A DNA stretch of 64,000 bases, from the NCBI RefSeq assembly GCF_006094275.1, contig NZ_CP034412.1, positions 2,480,001 to 2,544,000 of the forward strand, read 5' to 3'. Of the stretch, positions 45,230-55,224 are shown one piece after another (position 1 is the stretch's first letter; every line of letters begins with the position of its first letter). Under the pieces are notes generated by a model that was not told where the DNA came from, ran no database searches, and saw only the letters and a program-made list of their open reading frames with translations. Source of the stretch: Glutamicibacter creatinolyticus (GTDB lineage Bacteria > Actinomycetota > Actinomycetes > Actinomycetales > Micrococcaceae). Made by a program: the position numbers and the translations under genes.

Positions 45230-46210
45230 CTATAGCCGTGCCCGGGCCGCCAGATCGGCCCGCGGGTCATCCCCGGCCGTGGCCGCGGCGAACTGCTCGA
45301 TGGCCTTCTTGGCTTCATCGCTCAGGTTCTGCGGCACCATCACGTCCAGGACGATCATCAGGTCACCGGAGGCCCTGGAAGTCTTCACTCCCCGGCCCTT
45401 CAGGCGCAGCGTTCGTCCCGAGCTGGAACCGGCGGGCACCTTGACGGTGACTTCTTCGCCGTTCAGCGTCGGCACCTGGATCTTGGCCCCCAGGGCAGCT
45501 TCATCGAAGCTGACCGGAACGTGGATGCGGATGTTGTTCCCGTCGCGCTTGAAGAACGGGTGTTCACTGACCTTGACCTTCACCAGCAGGTCCCCGTTGC
45601 CCGCCGGGCCGGGCTGCCCCTTGCCGCGCACGCGCACGGACTGCCCGTCGCGGATGCCGGCGGGAATGCGCACGTCGATCACTTCGCCGCTGGGTTCACG
45701 CAGCCCGATGGTCGTGCCGTTGATCGAGCCGGCGAAGGAGATGGTGGTGCTGGCGTTGCGGTCCGCGCCCTTGCGCGGCGGTGCCTGCCGGCCGAAGCCG
45801 CCGCCAAATCCGCCGCCGCCGAAACCGCCGCCACCGCCAAAGAGGTCCGCGAACTCCGGGGGAACCTGTCCACCGCCGCGTGCCCCGCCGCCGCCCCCGA
45901 AGAGGTTGGAGAAGATGTCCTCGAAACCTGCCCCCTGGGCCCCGGCGCCGGCGCCGGAGGTGAAGCGTGCCCCGGACCCCATGGCGCGGATGGCATCGTA
46001 CTGCTGGCGCTGTTCCGGTTCGGACAGTACCGAGTTCGCCTCGGAGATGTCCTTGAATTTCTGTTCGGCCGCCGCGTCCCCGGGGTTCGTATCCGGGTGG
46101 TACTTGCGTGCCAGCTTGCGGTAGGCCTTCTTGATTTCCGCGTCGTCGGCATCCTTCGAGACGCCGAGGATCGCGTAAAAGTCCTTTTCGATCCAATCCT
46201 GACTTGCCAT
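45230..46210 (-). CDS. dnaJ: DnaJ-type co-chaperone without zinc finger
   Basis: J-domain co-chaperone, 326 residues. The J domain (about 10-76) has the HPD motif in RKYHPDTNPG. A Gly/Phe/Arg-rich linker follows (GGGGGARGGGQVPPEF onwards). No CXXCXGXG repeats occur anywhere, so it lacks the DnaJ zinc-binding domain; the C-terminal domain is like CbpA/DnaJ-II (VRGKGQPGPAGNGDLLVKV). It stimulates DnaK ATPase. Gene order dnaK-grpE-dnaJ-hspR. Confidence 0.95.
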   Translation of the reverse strand: MASQDWIEKDFYAILGVSKDADDAEIKKAYRKLARKYHPDTNPGDAAAEQKFKDISEANSVLSEPEQRQQYDAIRAMGSGARFTSGAGAGAQGAGFEDIFSNLFGGGGGARGGGQVPPEFADLFGGGGGFGGGGFGGGFGRQAPPRKGADRNASTTISFAGSINGTTIGLREPSGEVIDVRIPAGIRDGQSVRVRGKGQPGPAGNGDLLVKVKVSEHPFFKRDGNNIRIHVPVSFDEAALGAKIQVPTLNGEEVTVKVPAGSSSGRTLRLKGRGVKTSRASGDLMIVLDVMVPQNLSDEAKKAIEQFAAATAGDDPRADLAARARL

Positions 46211-46238
46211 CAGGCCTCCAACCTTTCGTCAGCCGGTT

Positions 46239-46279
46239 CGACACTGCCCACTGTCGATTCTCGGCAGTGGGCAGTGTCG
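46239..46279 (-). other. Intercistronic hairpin in the grpE-dnaJ gap
   Basis: A 15-base-pair perfect stem (CGACACTGCCCACTG with CAGTGGGCAGTGTCG, 11-base loop) lies in the 88-base gap. The dnaK-grpE gap is only 13 bases and has none. It has no U-run; it could set relative transcript levels. Confidence 0.65.
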
Positions 46280-46298
46280 ATGTGTTATTTGTCGGCGA

Positions 46299-46874
46299 CT
46301 ACTCGCCGGTGGATACCATCACCTGGGCGGCGCGCAGGATGCGCTCCCCCTTCTTGTATCCAATACGCAGGATCTGTCCCACATGGTCGGCGTCGATCCC
46401 CTCAACCGGCTGACGCAGCAGCGCCTCGTGGACGTTCGGGTCGAACTCCACACCCGCCTGGTCGATACGCTCCAGTCCGTGAGACTGCAGTACCGCATCG
46501 AGCTTGTTCGCGATGGCCGCGAACGGCCCATCGGTCAAGTCCCCGTGCTTGCGTGCGGCGTCCACGTCGTCGAGCACCGGCAACAGGGTTGCCAGCACCG
46601 ACTGCACCGCTTGGTCGCGCACGGCTTCACGGTCGCGCTCCACGCGCTTGCGGTAGTTCACGTACTCGGCCTGCAGCCGCAGCAGGTCGTTGCGCAGCTC
46701 GGTGACAACCTCGCCCACTTCGTCCTGCTCCGACTGTTCAGCCGATACGCCTGCCTCGTTCAGGATCGCCTCGGCCTGACCCAAAGCGTCGGCGTTCGGC
46801 TGCGCCTCGGCAGCCTCCTGCTGGTTCTCCGGCTGCTGGCCGGAGTTGGCGTTCTGGTCCTGTGCCTCGGACAT
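46299..46874 (-). CDS. grpE: Nucleotide exchange factor GrpE
   Basis: Exchange factor for DnaK, 191 residues. A Glu/Gln-rich N-terminal tail leads into a long helix (ELRNDLLRLQAEYVNYRKRVERD) and a C-terminal beta domain (GVEFDPNVHEAL, IGQILRIGYKKGERILRAAQVMV). GGGAGTAAGGG is upstream of the ATG, which lies 13 bases after the dnaK stop. Confidence 0.96.
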   Translation of the reverse strand: MSEAQDQNANSGQQPENQQEAAEAQPNADALGQAEAILNEAGVSAEQSEQDEVGEVVTELRNDLLRLQAEYVNYRKRVERDREAVRDQAVQSVLATLLPVLDDVDAARKHGDLTDGPFAAIANKLDAVLQSHGLERIDQAGVEFDPNVHEALLRQPVEGIDADHVGQILRIGYKKGERILRAAQVMVSTGE

Positions 46875-46887
46875 GTTCCCTTACTCC

Positions 46888-48759
<1,872 letters not shown>

Positions 48760-48793
48760 TTAAAACTGACTAACGCTGGGGCGTTTTACCCCG

Positions 48794-48814
48794 GTTGAGC
48801 GTTCCGCACTCAAG
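48794..48814 (-). promoter_or_regulatory. HAIR-like element proximal to dnaK
   Basis: GTTGAGC-gttccgc-ACTCAAG: the right half is perfect and the left has two mismatches. It lies 56-76 bases upstream of the dnaK start. Confidence 0.7.
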
Positions 48815-48846
48815 TTTACTCTCGAGCGTTTCGCTGTCAAATCAAA

Positions 48847-48867
48847 CTTGAGTGATGGTGACTCAAC
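48847..48867 (-). promoter_or_regulatory. HAIR element distal to dnaK
   Basis: CTTGAGT-gatggtg-ACTCAAC, thirteen of fourteen consensus matches, like the clpB operator. It is 109-129 bases upstream of the dnaK start. Confidence 0.85.
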
Positions 48868-49099
48868 TTTGCGTTCTGTCATGTTCAACGGGCCCGGAGC
48901 CACAATCATTCCCCGTGGCGAAAGATTTTTTGGAAAATTTTTTTGCCAGGCCCGTCCCCGGCTCGTTTCCCCGCCCAGCCTGCGGCCTGCCGCCTGCCCA
49001 TCTACCGCCGGATCGTGGGAACCAGCACTGCACGGGACAATGGAGAACAGGGCATTGGACAATGCAATTGAGCACGAAAACCAAGAAGGGAAGCCACCG

Positions 49100-49321
49100 A
49101 TGAAATCGAAGAACCGCTGGAAGGATCTCTCCCCCGCCCGGCGTGCGGTGCTGGTTGGCCTGGCCGCCGTACAGCTGCTGCTCCAGGGAATCGCGCTGCG
49201 CGACCTGGCCGCGCGCGGTCAGCACCGGATCAACGGCTCGAAGAAGCTGTGGGTGGCCGCAACCTTTATCAACTTCGCCGGCCCGCTGGGCTACCTGCGC
49301 TGGGGGCGCAAGCAGCCCTGA
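49100..49321 (+). CDS. PLDc_N-like small membrane protein
   Basis: A 73-residue protein with a charged N-terminus, two short hydrophobic segments (AVLVGLAAVQLLLQGIALR and VAATFINFAGPLGYLRWGRK). The second segment has the F-x-N-x-x-G-P-L-x-Y-x-x-G-R-K pattern of the N-terminal membrane domain seen in phospholipase D proteins (PLDc_N), here free-standing. AAGAAGGGAAG is a good ribosome binding site for the ATG at 49100. Ends before a hairpin. Function unknown. Confidence 0.78.
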   Translation: MKSKNRWKDLSPARRAVLVGLAAVQLLLQGIALRDLAARGQHRINGSKKLWVAATFINFAGPLGYLRWGRKQP

Positions 49322-49358
49322 GCCGCCCGGCGGCCCAATCCGGCTCCTGCGGGGATGG

Positions 49359-49394
49359 CAAAGCCCGGCAACGCGATGGCGTGGCCGGGCTTTG
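49359..49394. terminator. Hairpin terminator
   Basis: CAAAGCCCGGC pairs with GCCGGGCTTTG around a 14-base loop, after the small membrane protein gene and ahead of the convergent helicase end. Confidence 0.65.
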
Positions 49395-49473
49395 TCGGCT
49401 GTGGTCCCAGCCGTGGATCTTCCGTTGTGCGCTGCGCCGGACCCATCTGGACCTGGCGCGTGCGGCCGGTGAA

Positions 49474-50937
49474 CTACCGGGAATTAGTGGCCGGGCTAGT
49501 GGCGCGGCGGGGACGACGCGAGCGACTGCGGTTCGCCCCGGCGGCCGGGCGGGATTCGCTGGCCCCGCGGGTGTTGCGGCTGCGCCCACCGTCCTTGGGT
49601 GCGGACTTCTCACGGTTCGCACCGGCTTCGGGGCGTCCGGCGCCGGAGCGGCGGGTGCCCGAGGCGCGGGAGGACTCGGTCTTGCCGCGGCGGTTGCCGC
49701 CGCGGGCGCCCTGCGCCGTCTTGGGGCCCTGGCGCTTGGGCTGCTGCTTCACCGGCGCCTCGTAGGCCACCAGTTCGGCCACTTCCCCAACAACCTCGGC
49801 CACGGCCGGCGAATTACGGTCCACCTTCTCAAAGGGAACCTTCAGTCCGGCCTGCTTGAGCAGCTGGGCCACATCCCCCTGCTGGTCGGTGGTGGCGATG
49901 GTGACCACGGTGCCGTCGGAGCCGGCACGGGCGGTGCGTCCCGAGCGGTGCAGGTAGGCCTTGTGCTCTGCCGGCGGGTCAATGTGCACCACCAGCTCCA
50001 CCCCGTCCACGTGCACGCCGCGGGCGGCGACGTCGGTGGCCACCAGCACCTTGGCCGAGCCGTCGGAGAACGCGGCCAGGTTGCGGTCACGGGCGTTCTG
50101 GCTCAGGTTGCCGTGCAGGTCCACGGCCGGGATGCCGGCCTTGGAAAGCCACAGCGCCATCTTCTTGGCGTGGTGCTTGGTGCGCATGAACATGATGCGC
50201 CGGCCCACACCGCTGGCCAGGGTACGCACCATCTCCTTCTTTTCCTCCGGATCCACCACGAAGACGCGGTGCTCCATGGTGTTCACGGCGGCCTTCGGCG
50301 CATCGACCGAATGCACGGTGGGGTTGTGCAGGTAGCGCTTGACCACCTTGTCCACCCCGTTGTCCAGGGTGGCGGAGAACAGCAGGTGCTGGATGCCCTG
50401 CGGGGTGCGGTCCAAGATGCGACGCACCACCGGCAGGAAACCCATGTCGGCCATGTGGTCGGCCTCGTCGAGCACCGAGACCTCGACCTCGGACAGGTCC
50501 ACGATCTTCTGCCCCATCAGGTCATCCAGGCGTCCGGGGCAGGCGATGACAATGTCCACGCCCTCATTCATGGCCTTTTCCTGGCGCGACTGGGCGACCC
50601 CGCCGTAGATGACGGTGGTGCGCAGCCCGGCGGCGGCGGCCAGCGGGTCGATGGTCTTGGAAATCTGGGTGGCCAGCTCACGGGTGGGGGCCATGATCAG
50701 GGCGCGCGGGAAACGCGCGCGGCGGCGGCGCGGCTGGGCGGCCAGGCGGGCCACCACCGGCAGGGAGAAGGCCAGGGTCTTGCCCGAACCGGTCTGTCCG
50801 CGGCCCAGCACGTCCCCACCGGCCAGGGTGGAGGGCAGGGTGGCTTCCTGGATCGGGAACGGGGAGTCGATGCCCTGCTGCTGCAGGACCGAAACCAGGT
50901 TCTGGGGCACACCAAGGGCGCTGAAGGATGCTGTCAT
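49474..50937 (-). CDS. DEAD-box RNA helicase with basic C-terminal tail
   Basis: A 487-residue DEAD-box protein. It has the Q motif FPIQEATLP, Walker A GRGQTGSGKT, DEAD in VLDEADHMADMG, SAT, and motif VI YLHRSGRTARAG. The last 100 residues are Arg/Lys/Ser/Gly-rich, likely disordered and RNA-binding. Such proteins help ribosome assembly or cold adaptation. The ATG at 50937 starts the conserved region; the open frame to 51030 adds poorly conserved sequence. A long leader follows upstream. Confidence 0.93.
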   Translation of the reverse strand: MTASFSALGVPQNLVSVLQQQGIDSPFPIQEATLPSTLAGGDVLGRGQTGSGKTLAFSLPVVARLAAQPRRRRARFPRALIMAPTRELATQISKTIDPLAAAAGLRTTVIYGGVAQSRQEKAMNEGVDIVIACPGRLDDLMGQKIVDLSEVEVSVLDEADHMADMGFLPVVRRILDRTPQGIQHLLFSATLDNGVDKVVKRYLHNPTVHSVDAPKAAVNTMEHRVFVVDPEEKKEMVRTLASGVGRRIMFMRTKHHAKKMALWLSKAGIPAVDLHGNLSQNARDRNLAAFSDGSAKVLVATDVAARGVHVDGVELVVHIDPPAEHKAYLHRSGRTARAGSDGTVVTIATTDQQGDVAQLLKQAGLKVPFEKVDRNSPAVAEVVGEVAELVAYEAPVKQQPKRQGPKTAQGARGGNRRGKTESSRASGTRRSGAGRPEAGANREKSAPKDGGRSRNTRGASESRPAAGANRSRSRRPRRATSPATNSR

Positions 50938-51274
50938 GAGACGAACTTTCTCTAGAACTCGCTGATGCGCCGCCTGTGCGGCGCACGGGATCGCCGAAAG
51001 CAGGAGAAAGTCCGCAGCCGCGAGGTGCAAAGCCGGCGGAGGGCCGGGTTCACGACGCGTGGCCGCGCGGGCGGATTCGCCCCGGGACCAGTGGGAAATC
51101 TAATCAATCGACGCATGCGCCGCGCGGGGCAACCCGGACGATTTCCGGGGCCGGCCGCCAGGGGCGCATAACGTTCAATCCTACCAGCGCCGCCTCGCCC
51201 AGACCGTGGTCTACGGCATACCGCCGGCTTCCAGGACCGAGATGTGTACCACGTTGGCCCCGGAAGCCGGGCGC
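50938..51274 (-). other. 337-base leader region of the DEAD-box gene, no gene seen
   Basis: No plausible coding frame of its own. It holds the hairpin TGCGCCGC-acag-GCGGCGCA (50962-50981), about 25 bases from the helicase start. Long leaders before cold-shock helicases can be regulatory; this is not shown here. Confidence 0.5.
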
Positions 51275-53395
51275 CTACTTCGCCCCGTGGCGCAGCCGGC
51301 TGGGCCACCAGATGATGCGCCCGAACTCGTGGACCAGCGCCGGGACGAGCAGGGAACGCACCACCAGGGTGTCCAGCAGCACGCCGAAGGCCACGATGAA
51401 GCCCAGCTGGGCCAGGAACATGATCGGGATGACCCCCAGCGCTGCGAAGGTGGCGGCCAGTACCACTCCGGCGGAGGTGATCACCCCGCCGGTCACGGTC
51501 AGTCCGCGGCGCACGCCCTCCAGGGTGCCGTGGTGCAGGGCCTCTTCACGCACCCTGGTCATCAGGAAGATGTTGTAGTCCACGCCCAGGGCCACCAGGA
51601 ACACAAAGCCGAACAGCGGCACCGCCGGGTCGGCCCCGGAGAAGTTGAACACGTGGTTGAATACCAGGGCGCTGACGCCCATGGCCGTGCCGTAGGAGAG
51701 CACCGTGGTGAGGATCAGCAGCACCGGGGCGATGATCGAGCGCAGCAGCAGCATCAGGATCACCAGGATCGCGGCCAGGATCAGCGGGATGATCTTGAAC
51801 AGGTCCGCGGTGGCGGTCGCGTTCGTGTCCATCTGGGTGGCGGTGGTGCCGCCAACCAGCCCGTCCGGGTCCTGCTGGTGCACGGTGTCGCGCACCAGCT
51901 GCACGGTGTCCTTGGCCTGATCGGAGTCCGCCGCGTCGGCCAGGGTGATGGAGATCAGGGAGCGGCCCTCAACCACCTGCGGCTCGGCGCCGCGCTCGGC
52001 CATGGCCGGGCCGCCGTCCTCGGCCTGCAGGTAGGCCGAATCCACGCCGTCCAGGGCGCTCACATCCTTCAGGATGGCCTCGGCATCGGCTTCGTCCACG
52101 ATGGCCACCGCCGGGGAGCCGCTGCCGCCCGGGAAGTGCCGACCGAGCACCTCCTGGCCGTCACGGGCCTCGGACTGGGAGGTGACCAGGTCACTTTGCG
52201 GCACCCCGCTGGCCTGGAGCTGGGTCATGCCCAACGCGCCGGCCAGCAGCACCACGCTGGTCACGATCCACACAACACGGCTGCGCCGGTCAACGAAGGA
52301 GGCGATGCGCGCCCAAAGTCCGCCGCTGGTCTTGGCGTGCTGGGCGTGGCCGGCCGGCTTGGGGGCGAAGGGCCAGTAGGCGGCCCGGCCCAGCAGGCCC
52401 AGGGCCGCGGGCAGGAAGCTGAGGGCGGCAATGATGGAGAAGATGATGCCGCTGGCGGCGATCGGCCCCAGCGCCTTGTTGGAGTTCAGGTCGGAGAACA
52501 GCAGGCACAGCAGGCCCACGGTCACTGTACCGCCGGAGGCGATGATCGGTTCCAGGCAGCCGCGCCAGGCGGTGGCCACCGCCTGCCAGCGCGACTGGCC
52601 CTGGCTCAGCGCTTCCTTGTGCCGCGCCACCAGCAGCAGCGAGTAGTCGGTGGCCGCGCCGATCACCAGGATGGAGAGGATGCCCTGGGACTGACCATCC
52701 AGCCGAATCCAGCCGGCGTCGGCCATGTAGTAGACCACCACAATCGCCGCGCACAGGGCGACCATGGCGGTCAGCAGCACGGTGAAGGGCAGCAGCACGG
52801 AACGATAGACCAGCAGCAGGATCACCAGCACCGCGCTGAGCGCCACGCCCAGCAGCACGCCGTCGATCCCGCCGAACGCCTCGATCAGGTCGGCATTGAA
52901 CCCGGCCGGGCCGGTGACGTAGCCCTCGGCGCCCTGGGGCAGGTGCCCGTTGAGCAGCGCCCGCAGGCTCTCCACCCCGTCGTCGGCCTTGACCTCACTG
53001 GAGATCGGCACCAGCAGTTCCACCGCCTTGCCATCCTCGGCCAGGAACGGCCCGGTCACCTCCCCGTCGAGGTATTCAAAGGACTTCAGCTCTTCGGCCA
53101 GGGCCGTGCCGTCCTTGGCGTCCAGCCCGTCCTGGTTGGCCACGACCACCACGGCGGGGATGGCGTCACTGGTGCGGAACTTCTCCTGCCATTCCAGGGC
53201 CCGGGTGGCCTCCGCGCTGGCCGGCAGGAATGCGGCCTGGTCGTTGCTTTGCACGTCGGACAGCTTGCCAAAGGTCGGTCCGCCGATGCCGGCGACGGCC
53301 AACCAGATGATGACCAGCACCGCGGCCAGCAGGGCGCGCAGTCCGTTTTTGGGTTTGCCGTTTGCAGGTGGTGCGCCGGTTCTCGAGGATGCCAT
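51275..53395 (-). CDS. MmpL/RND family membrane transporter
   Basis: A 706-residue MMPL-domain protein of the RND superfamily, with membrane helix 1 (LLAAVLVIIWLAVAGIGG) and two repeats of a large extracytoplasmic loop and five helices. The conserved proton-relay Asp-Tyr pairs appear in GAATDYSLLLVAR and ALGVDYNIFLMTR. Likely exports lipids or drugs. ATG 53395 has GAAGGAA eight bases before it. Divergent from a MarR regulator, so it is its likely target. Confidence 0.9.
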   Translation of the reverse strand: MASSRTGAPPANGKPKNGLRALLAAVLVIIWLAVAGIGGPTFGKLSDVQSNDQAAFLPASAEATRALEWQEKFRTSDAIPAVVVVANQDGLDAKDGTALAEELKSFEYLDGEVTGPFLAEDGKAVELLVPISSEVKADDGVESLRALLNGHLPQGAEGYVTGPAGFNADLIEAFGGIDGVLLGVALSAVLVILLLVYRSVLLPFTVLLTAMVALCAAIVVVYYMADAGWIRLDGQSQGILSILVIGAATDYSLLLVARHKEALSQGQSRWQAVATAWRGCLEPIIASGGTVTVGLLCLLFSDLNSNKALGPIAASGIIFSIIAALSFLPAALGLLGRAAYWPFAPKPAGHAQHAKTSGGLWARIASFVDRRSRVVWIVTSVVLLAGALGMTQLQASGVPQSDLVTSQSEARDGQEVLGRHFPGGSGSPAVAIVDEADAEAILKDVSALDGVDSAYLQAEDGGPAMAERGAEPQVVEGRSLISITLADAADSDQAKDTVQLVRDTVHQQDPDGLVGGTTATQMDTNATATADLFKIIPLILAAILVILMLLLRSIIAPVLLILTTVLSYGTAMGVSALVFNHVFNFSGADPAVPLFGFVFLVALGVDYNIFLMTRVREEALHHGTLEGVRRGLTVTGGVITSAGVVLAATFAALGVIPIMFLAQLGFIVAFGVLLDTLVVRSLLVPALVHEFGRIIWWPSRLRHGAK

Positions 53396-53478
53396 GGCCG
53401 GTTTCCTTCGGGTCGAGGCCGCGCCGCGCCCGGTGCGCGGAGCGTGTGCCGTAGGGGTCAAACTAATTCCATCATCGA

Positions 53479-53498
53479 ACTATATCATTGGTTATAGA
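53479..53498. promoter_or_regulatory. Dyad, candidate MarR operator
   Basis: CTATA-tcattggt-TATAG (wider arms ACTATATC and GTTATAGA) lies within the 111-base divergent promoter region, and is AT-rich against its surroundings. Repressor binding is inferred from location. Confidence 0.5.
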
Positions 53499-53506
53499 AT
53501 GTGCCT

Positions 53507-53992
53507 ATGGACCCCACCCCTTCCTATGAACTCGTCCTGCAGCTGCAGCAGTTCGCCCAGGCCTCGGACCGCTACGTGGAGTCCACCGCCAGCGCCCACA
53601 GCTCGCACCGCACCGACATGAACGCGCTGGGCGTGATCATGCGCTACCAGCGCGCCGGGTCGCTGCCCTCACCCCGGGATCTGTCCCGGGAGCTACAGCT
53701 GAGCGCACCGGCCACGACCGCCATGCTCGACCGGCTGGAGCGGCTGGGCTACATTGAGCGCCGGCGCACCGATGCCGACCGGCGGGTGATCCGCATCGCC
53801 ATGACCGAGCTCGCCCAATCCAGCGGTCAGGAAATGTTCGCCCCGCTGGCCCGCAAGCTGCACCAGGTCATCCAGGGCTATCCCAGCGAGCAGGTCGAAC
53901 TGATCACACAATTCCTGCGCGAGGCCACCGCCGGGGTGGACGAGGTGCGCGAGGCCACCGCGTCACAAATCCCCACACGAAAACGCGCCTAG
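53507..53992 (+). CDS. MarR family transcriptional regulator
   Basis: A 161-residue winged-helix repressor. Helices SPRDLSRELQLSAPATTAMLDRLERLGYI form the DNA-binding helix-turn-helix and RRRTDADRRVIRI is the wing with its Asp-x-Arg. Flanking helices form the dimer. It probably controls the divergent MmpL transporter gene, responding to a small ligand. ATG 53507 or GTG 53501 could be used. Confidence 0.92.
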   Translation: MDPTPSYELVLQLQQFAQASDRYVESTASAHSSHRTDMNALGVIMRYQRAGSLPSPRDLSRELQLSAPATTAMLDRLERLGYIERRRTDADRRVIRIAMTELAQSSGQEMFAPLARKLHQVIQGYPSEQVELITQFLREATAGVDEVREATASQIPTRKRA

Positions 53993-54005
53993 TCGCTCCG
54001 GCGAT

Positions 54006-54011
54006 TATGCT
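54006..54011 (+). promoter_or_regulatory. Probable -10 hexamer (leaderless)
   Basis: TATGCT six bases before the GTG of the LysE-like gene; no ribosome binding site. Confidence 0.42.
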
Positions 54012-54017
54012 GTTTCG

Positions 54018-54635
54018 GTGACTCTTCCCCTCTGGTTCTCCCTACTGGGTGCCGCGGTGGTCATCAGCTTCACCCCGGGCGCCGGGGCCATCAACACCAT
54101 GAGCAACTCGATTCGGGTGGGCTGGCGCCGCTCGCTGTGGGGCATCATCGGCCAACAGCTGGCCCTGCTGATCCACGTGGCCATCGTGGCGGCCGGGGTG
54201 GGGCTGCTGGTCAGCCGTTCTCCGGTGCTCTTTGAGGTCATCCGCTATGCCGGTGCCGGCTACCTGATCTACCTCGGGGTGCGCATGCTGCTGGCTCGTC
54301 CGCAACCGGAACAGCTGCAGGACGCAGCGCCTGCCGGGCGGCTGTACATGGTGCGTCAAGGCCTGCTGGTGAATCTGCTCAATCCCAAGGCGATCGTGTT
54401 TTTCCTGGCGCTGACCCCGCAGTTCATCCGGCCCGATGCGCCCCAGCTGCCCCAGTACCTGGTGTTCATGGCCACCATTGTCCTGGTGGATGTGCTGGTG
54501 ATGTTCCTGTTCTTCGCCGCCATGGCCCGCACCTTCCAACGATTTACGGCCACCGTGCGCGGCGCGCGAATCCAGAACATTGTCTTTGGCACGCTGTTCA
54601 TCTTCGTTGCGGTGCTGCTGGTGCTGGCGCGCTAG
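54018..54635 (+). CDS. LysE/RhtB family exporter
   Basis: A 205-residue membrane protein with five or six helices. The family start FSLLGAAVVISFTPGAGAINTMSNSIRVGWRR contains the PGA/P and N-T motif of the LysE superfamily. A central helix pair and YLGVRMLLA, then NLLNPKAIVFFLALTPQFI, which is conserved. Such proteins export amino acids or related compounds. GTG start. Shares its direction with the MarR gene, starting 25 bases after its stop. Confidence 0.88.
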   Translation: MTLPLWFSLLGAAVVISFTPGAGAINTMSNSIRVGWRRSLWGIIGQQLALLIHVAIVAAGVGLLVSRSPVLFEVIRYAGAGYLIYLGVRMLLARPQPEQLQDAAPAGRLYMVRQGLLVNLLNPKAIVFFLALTPQFIRPDAPQLPQYLVFMATIVLVDVLVMFLFFAAMARTFQRFTATVRGARIQNIVFGTLFIFVAVLLVLAR

Positions 54636-54702
54636 TGAATTGTTGTCGATTCGTTGCGCGCGCATCGGGGCGTCACCCTCGAATGTATCGGCCAATTCAC
54701 CC

Positions 54703-54708
54703 TAGACT
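54703..54708 (+). promoter_or_regulatory. Probable -10 hexamer (leaderless)
   Basis: TAGACT six bases before the phosphatase ATG; no ribosome binding site. Confidence 0.48.
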
Positions 54709-54714
54709 TGTCTC

Positions 54715-55224
54715 ATGTTCCGGATAATGACGGTGTGCACGGGCAACATCTGCCGCTCGCCCATGGCCGAATTCATGCTCAAGAACGCCCTGGAGGACGC
54801 GGGAATCGGCGACGTCGAGGTGTTCTCCCGGGCCGTGACCGACGGGGAGATCGGCAACCCCATTGACCAGCGCGCCGAAGCGACGCTGCGTTCCCACGGC
54901 CTGAGCGGTGAGGGACATGTGGCCAGCCAGCTCACGGCCGAGGAACTGGGATCGGTGGACCTGATCCTGGCGCTGGACACCGACCACTTTGAGGCGCTGG
55001 TCCCGGATTTGTCGAACATCGCCCAGGAGCGGCGTCCGCAGCTGCGGATGCTGCGTTCCTTTGACCCGCAGTCCGCCGCACAGCCCCACGACGCGCAGGG
55101 CATCTATGACCCCTGGTACGGGGACGCCGCGGACTTTCGTGAAACCTGGAAGATGATTGCCGCCAGCCTGCCGGCGCTGGTCGACTACGTTCGGAGCAAC
55201 ACCGCCTCCCGTGGAAACCGTTAA
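54715..55224 (+). CDS. Low-molecular-weight protein-tyrosine phosphatase
   Basis: A 169-residue phosphatase. The P-loop VCTGNICRSPMAE contains C-x5-R with the nucleophile cysteine at residue 8, and the general acid region is DPWYGDAADF. Roles range from capsule or signalling control to small phosphates; not assignable. Its stop lies within the first 14 bases of the downstream kinase-PabB gene, so the two are probably translated together. Confidence 0.93.
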   Translation: MFRIMTVCTGNICRSPMAEFMLKNALEDAGIGDVEVFSRAVTDGEIGNPIDQRAEATLRSHGLSGEGHVASQLTAEELGSVDLILALDTDHFEALVPDLSNIAQERRPQLRMLRSFDPQSAAQPHDAQGIYDPWYGDAADFRETWKMIAASLPALVDYVRSNTASRGNR

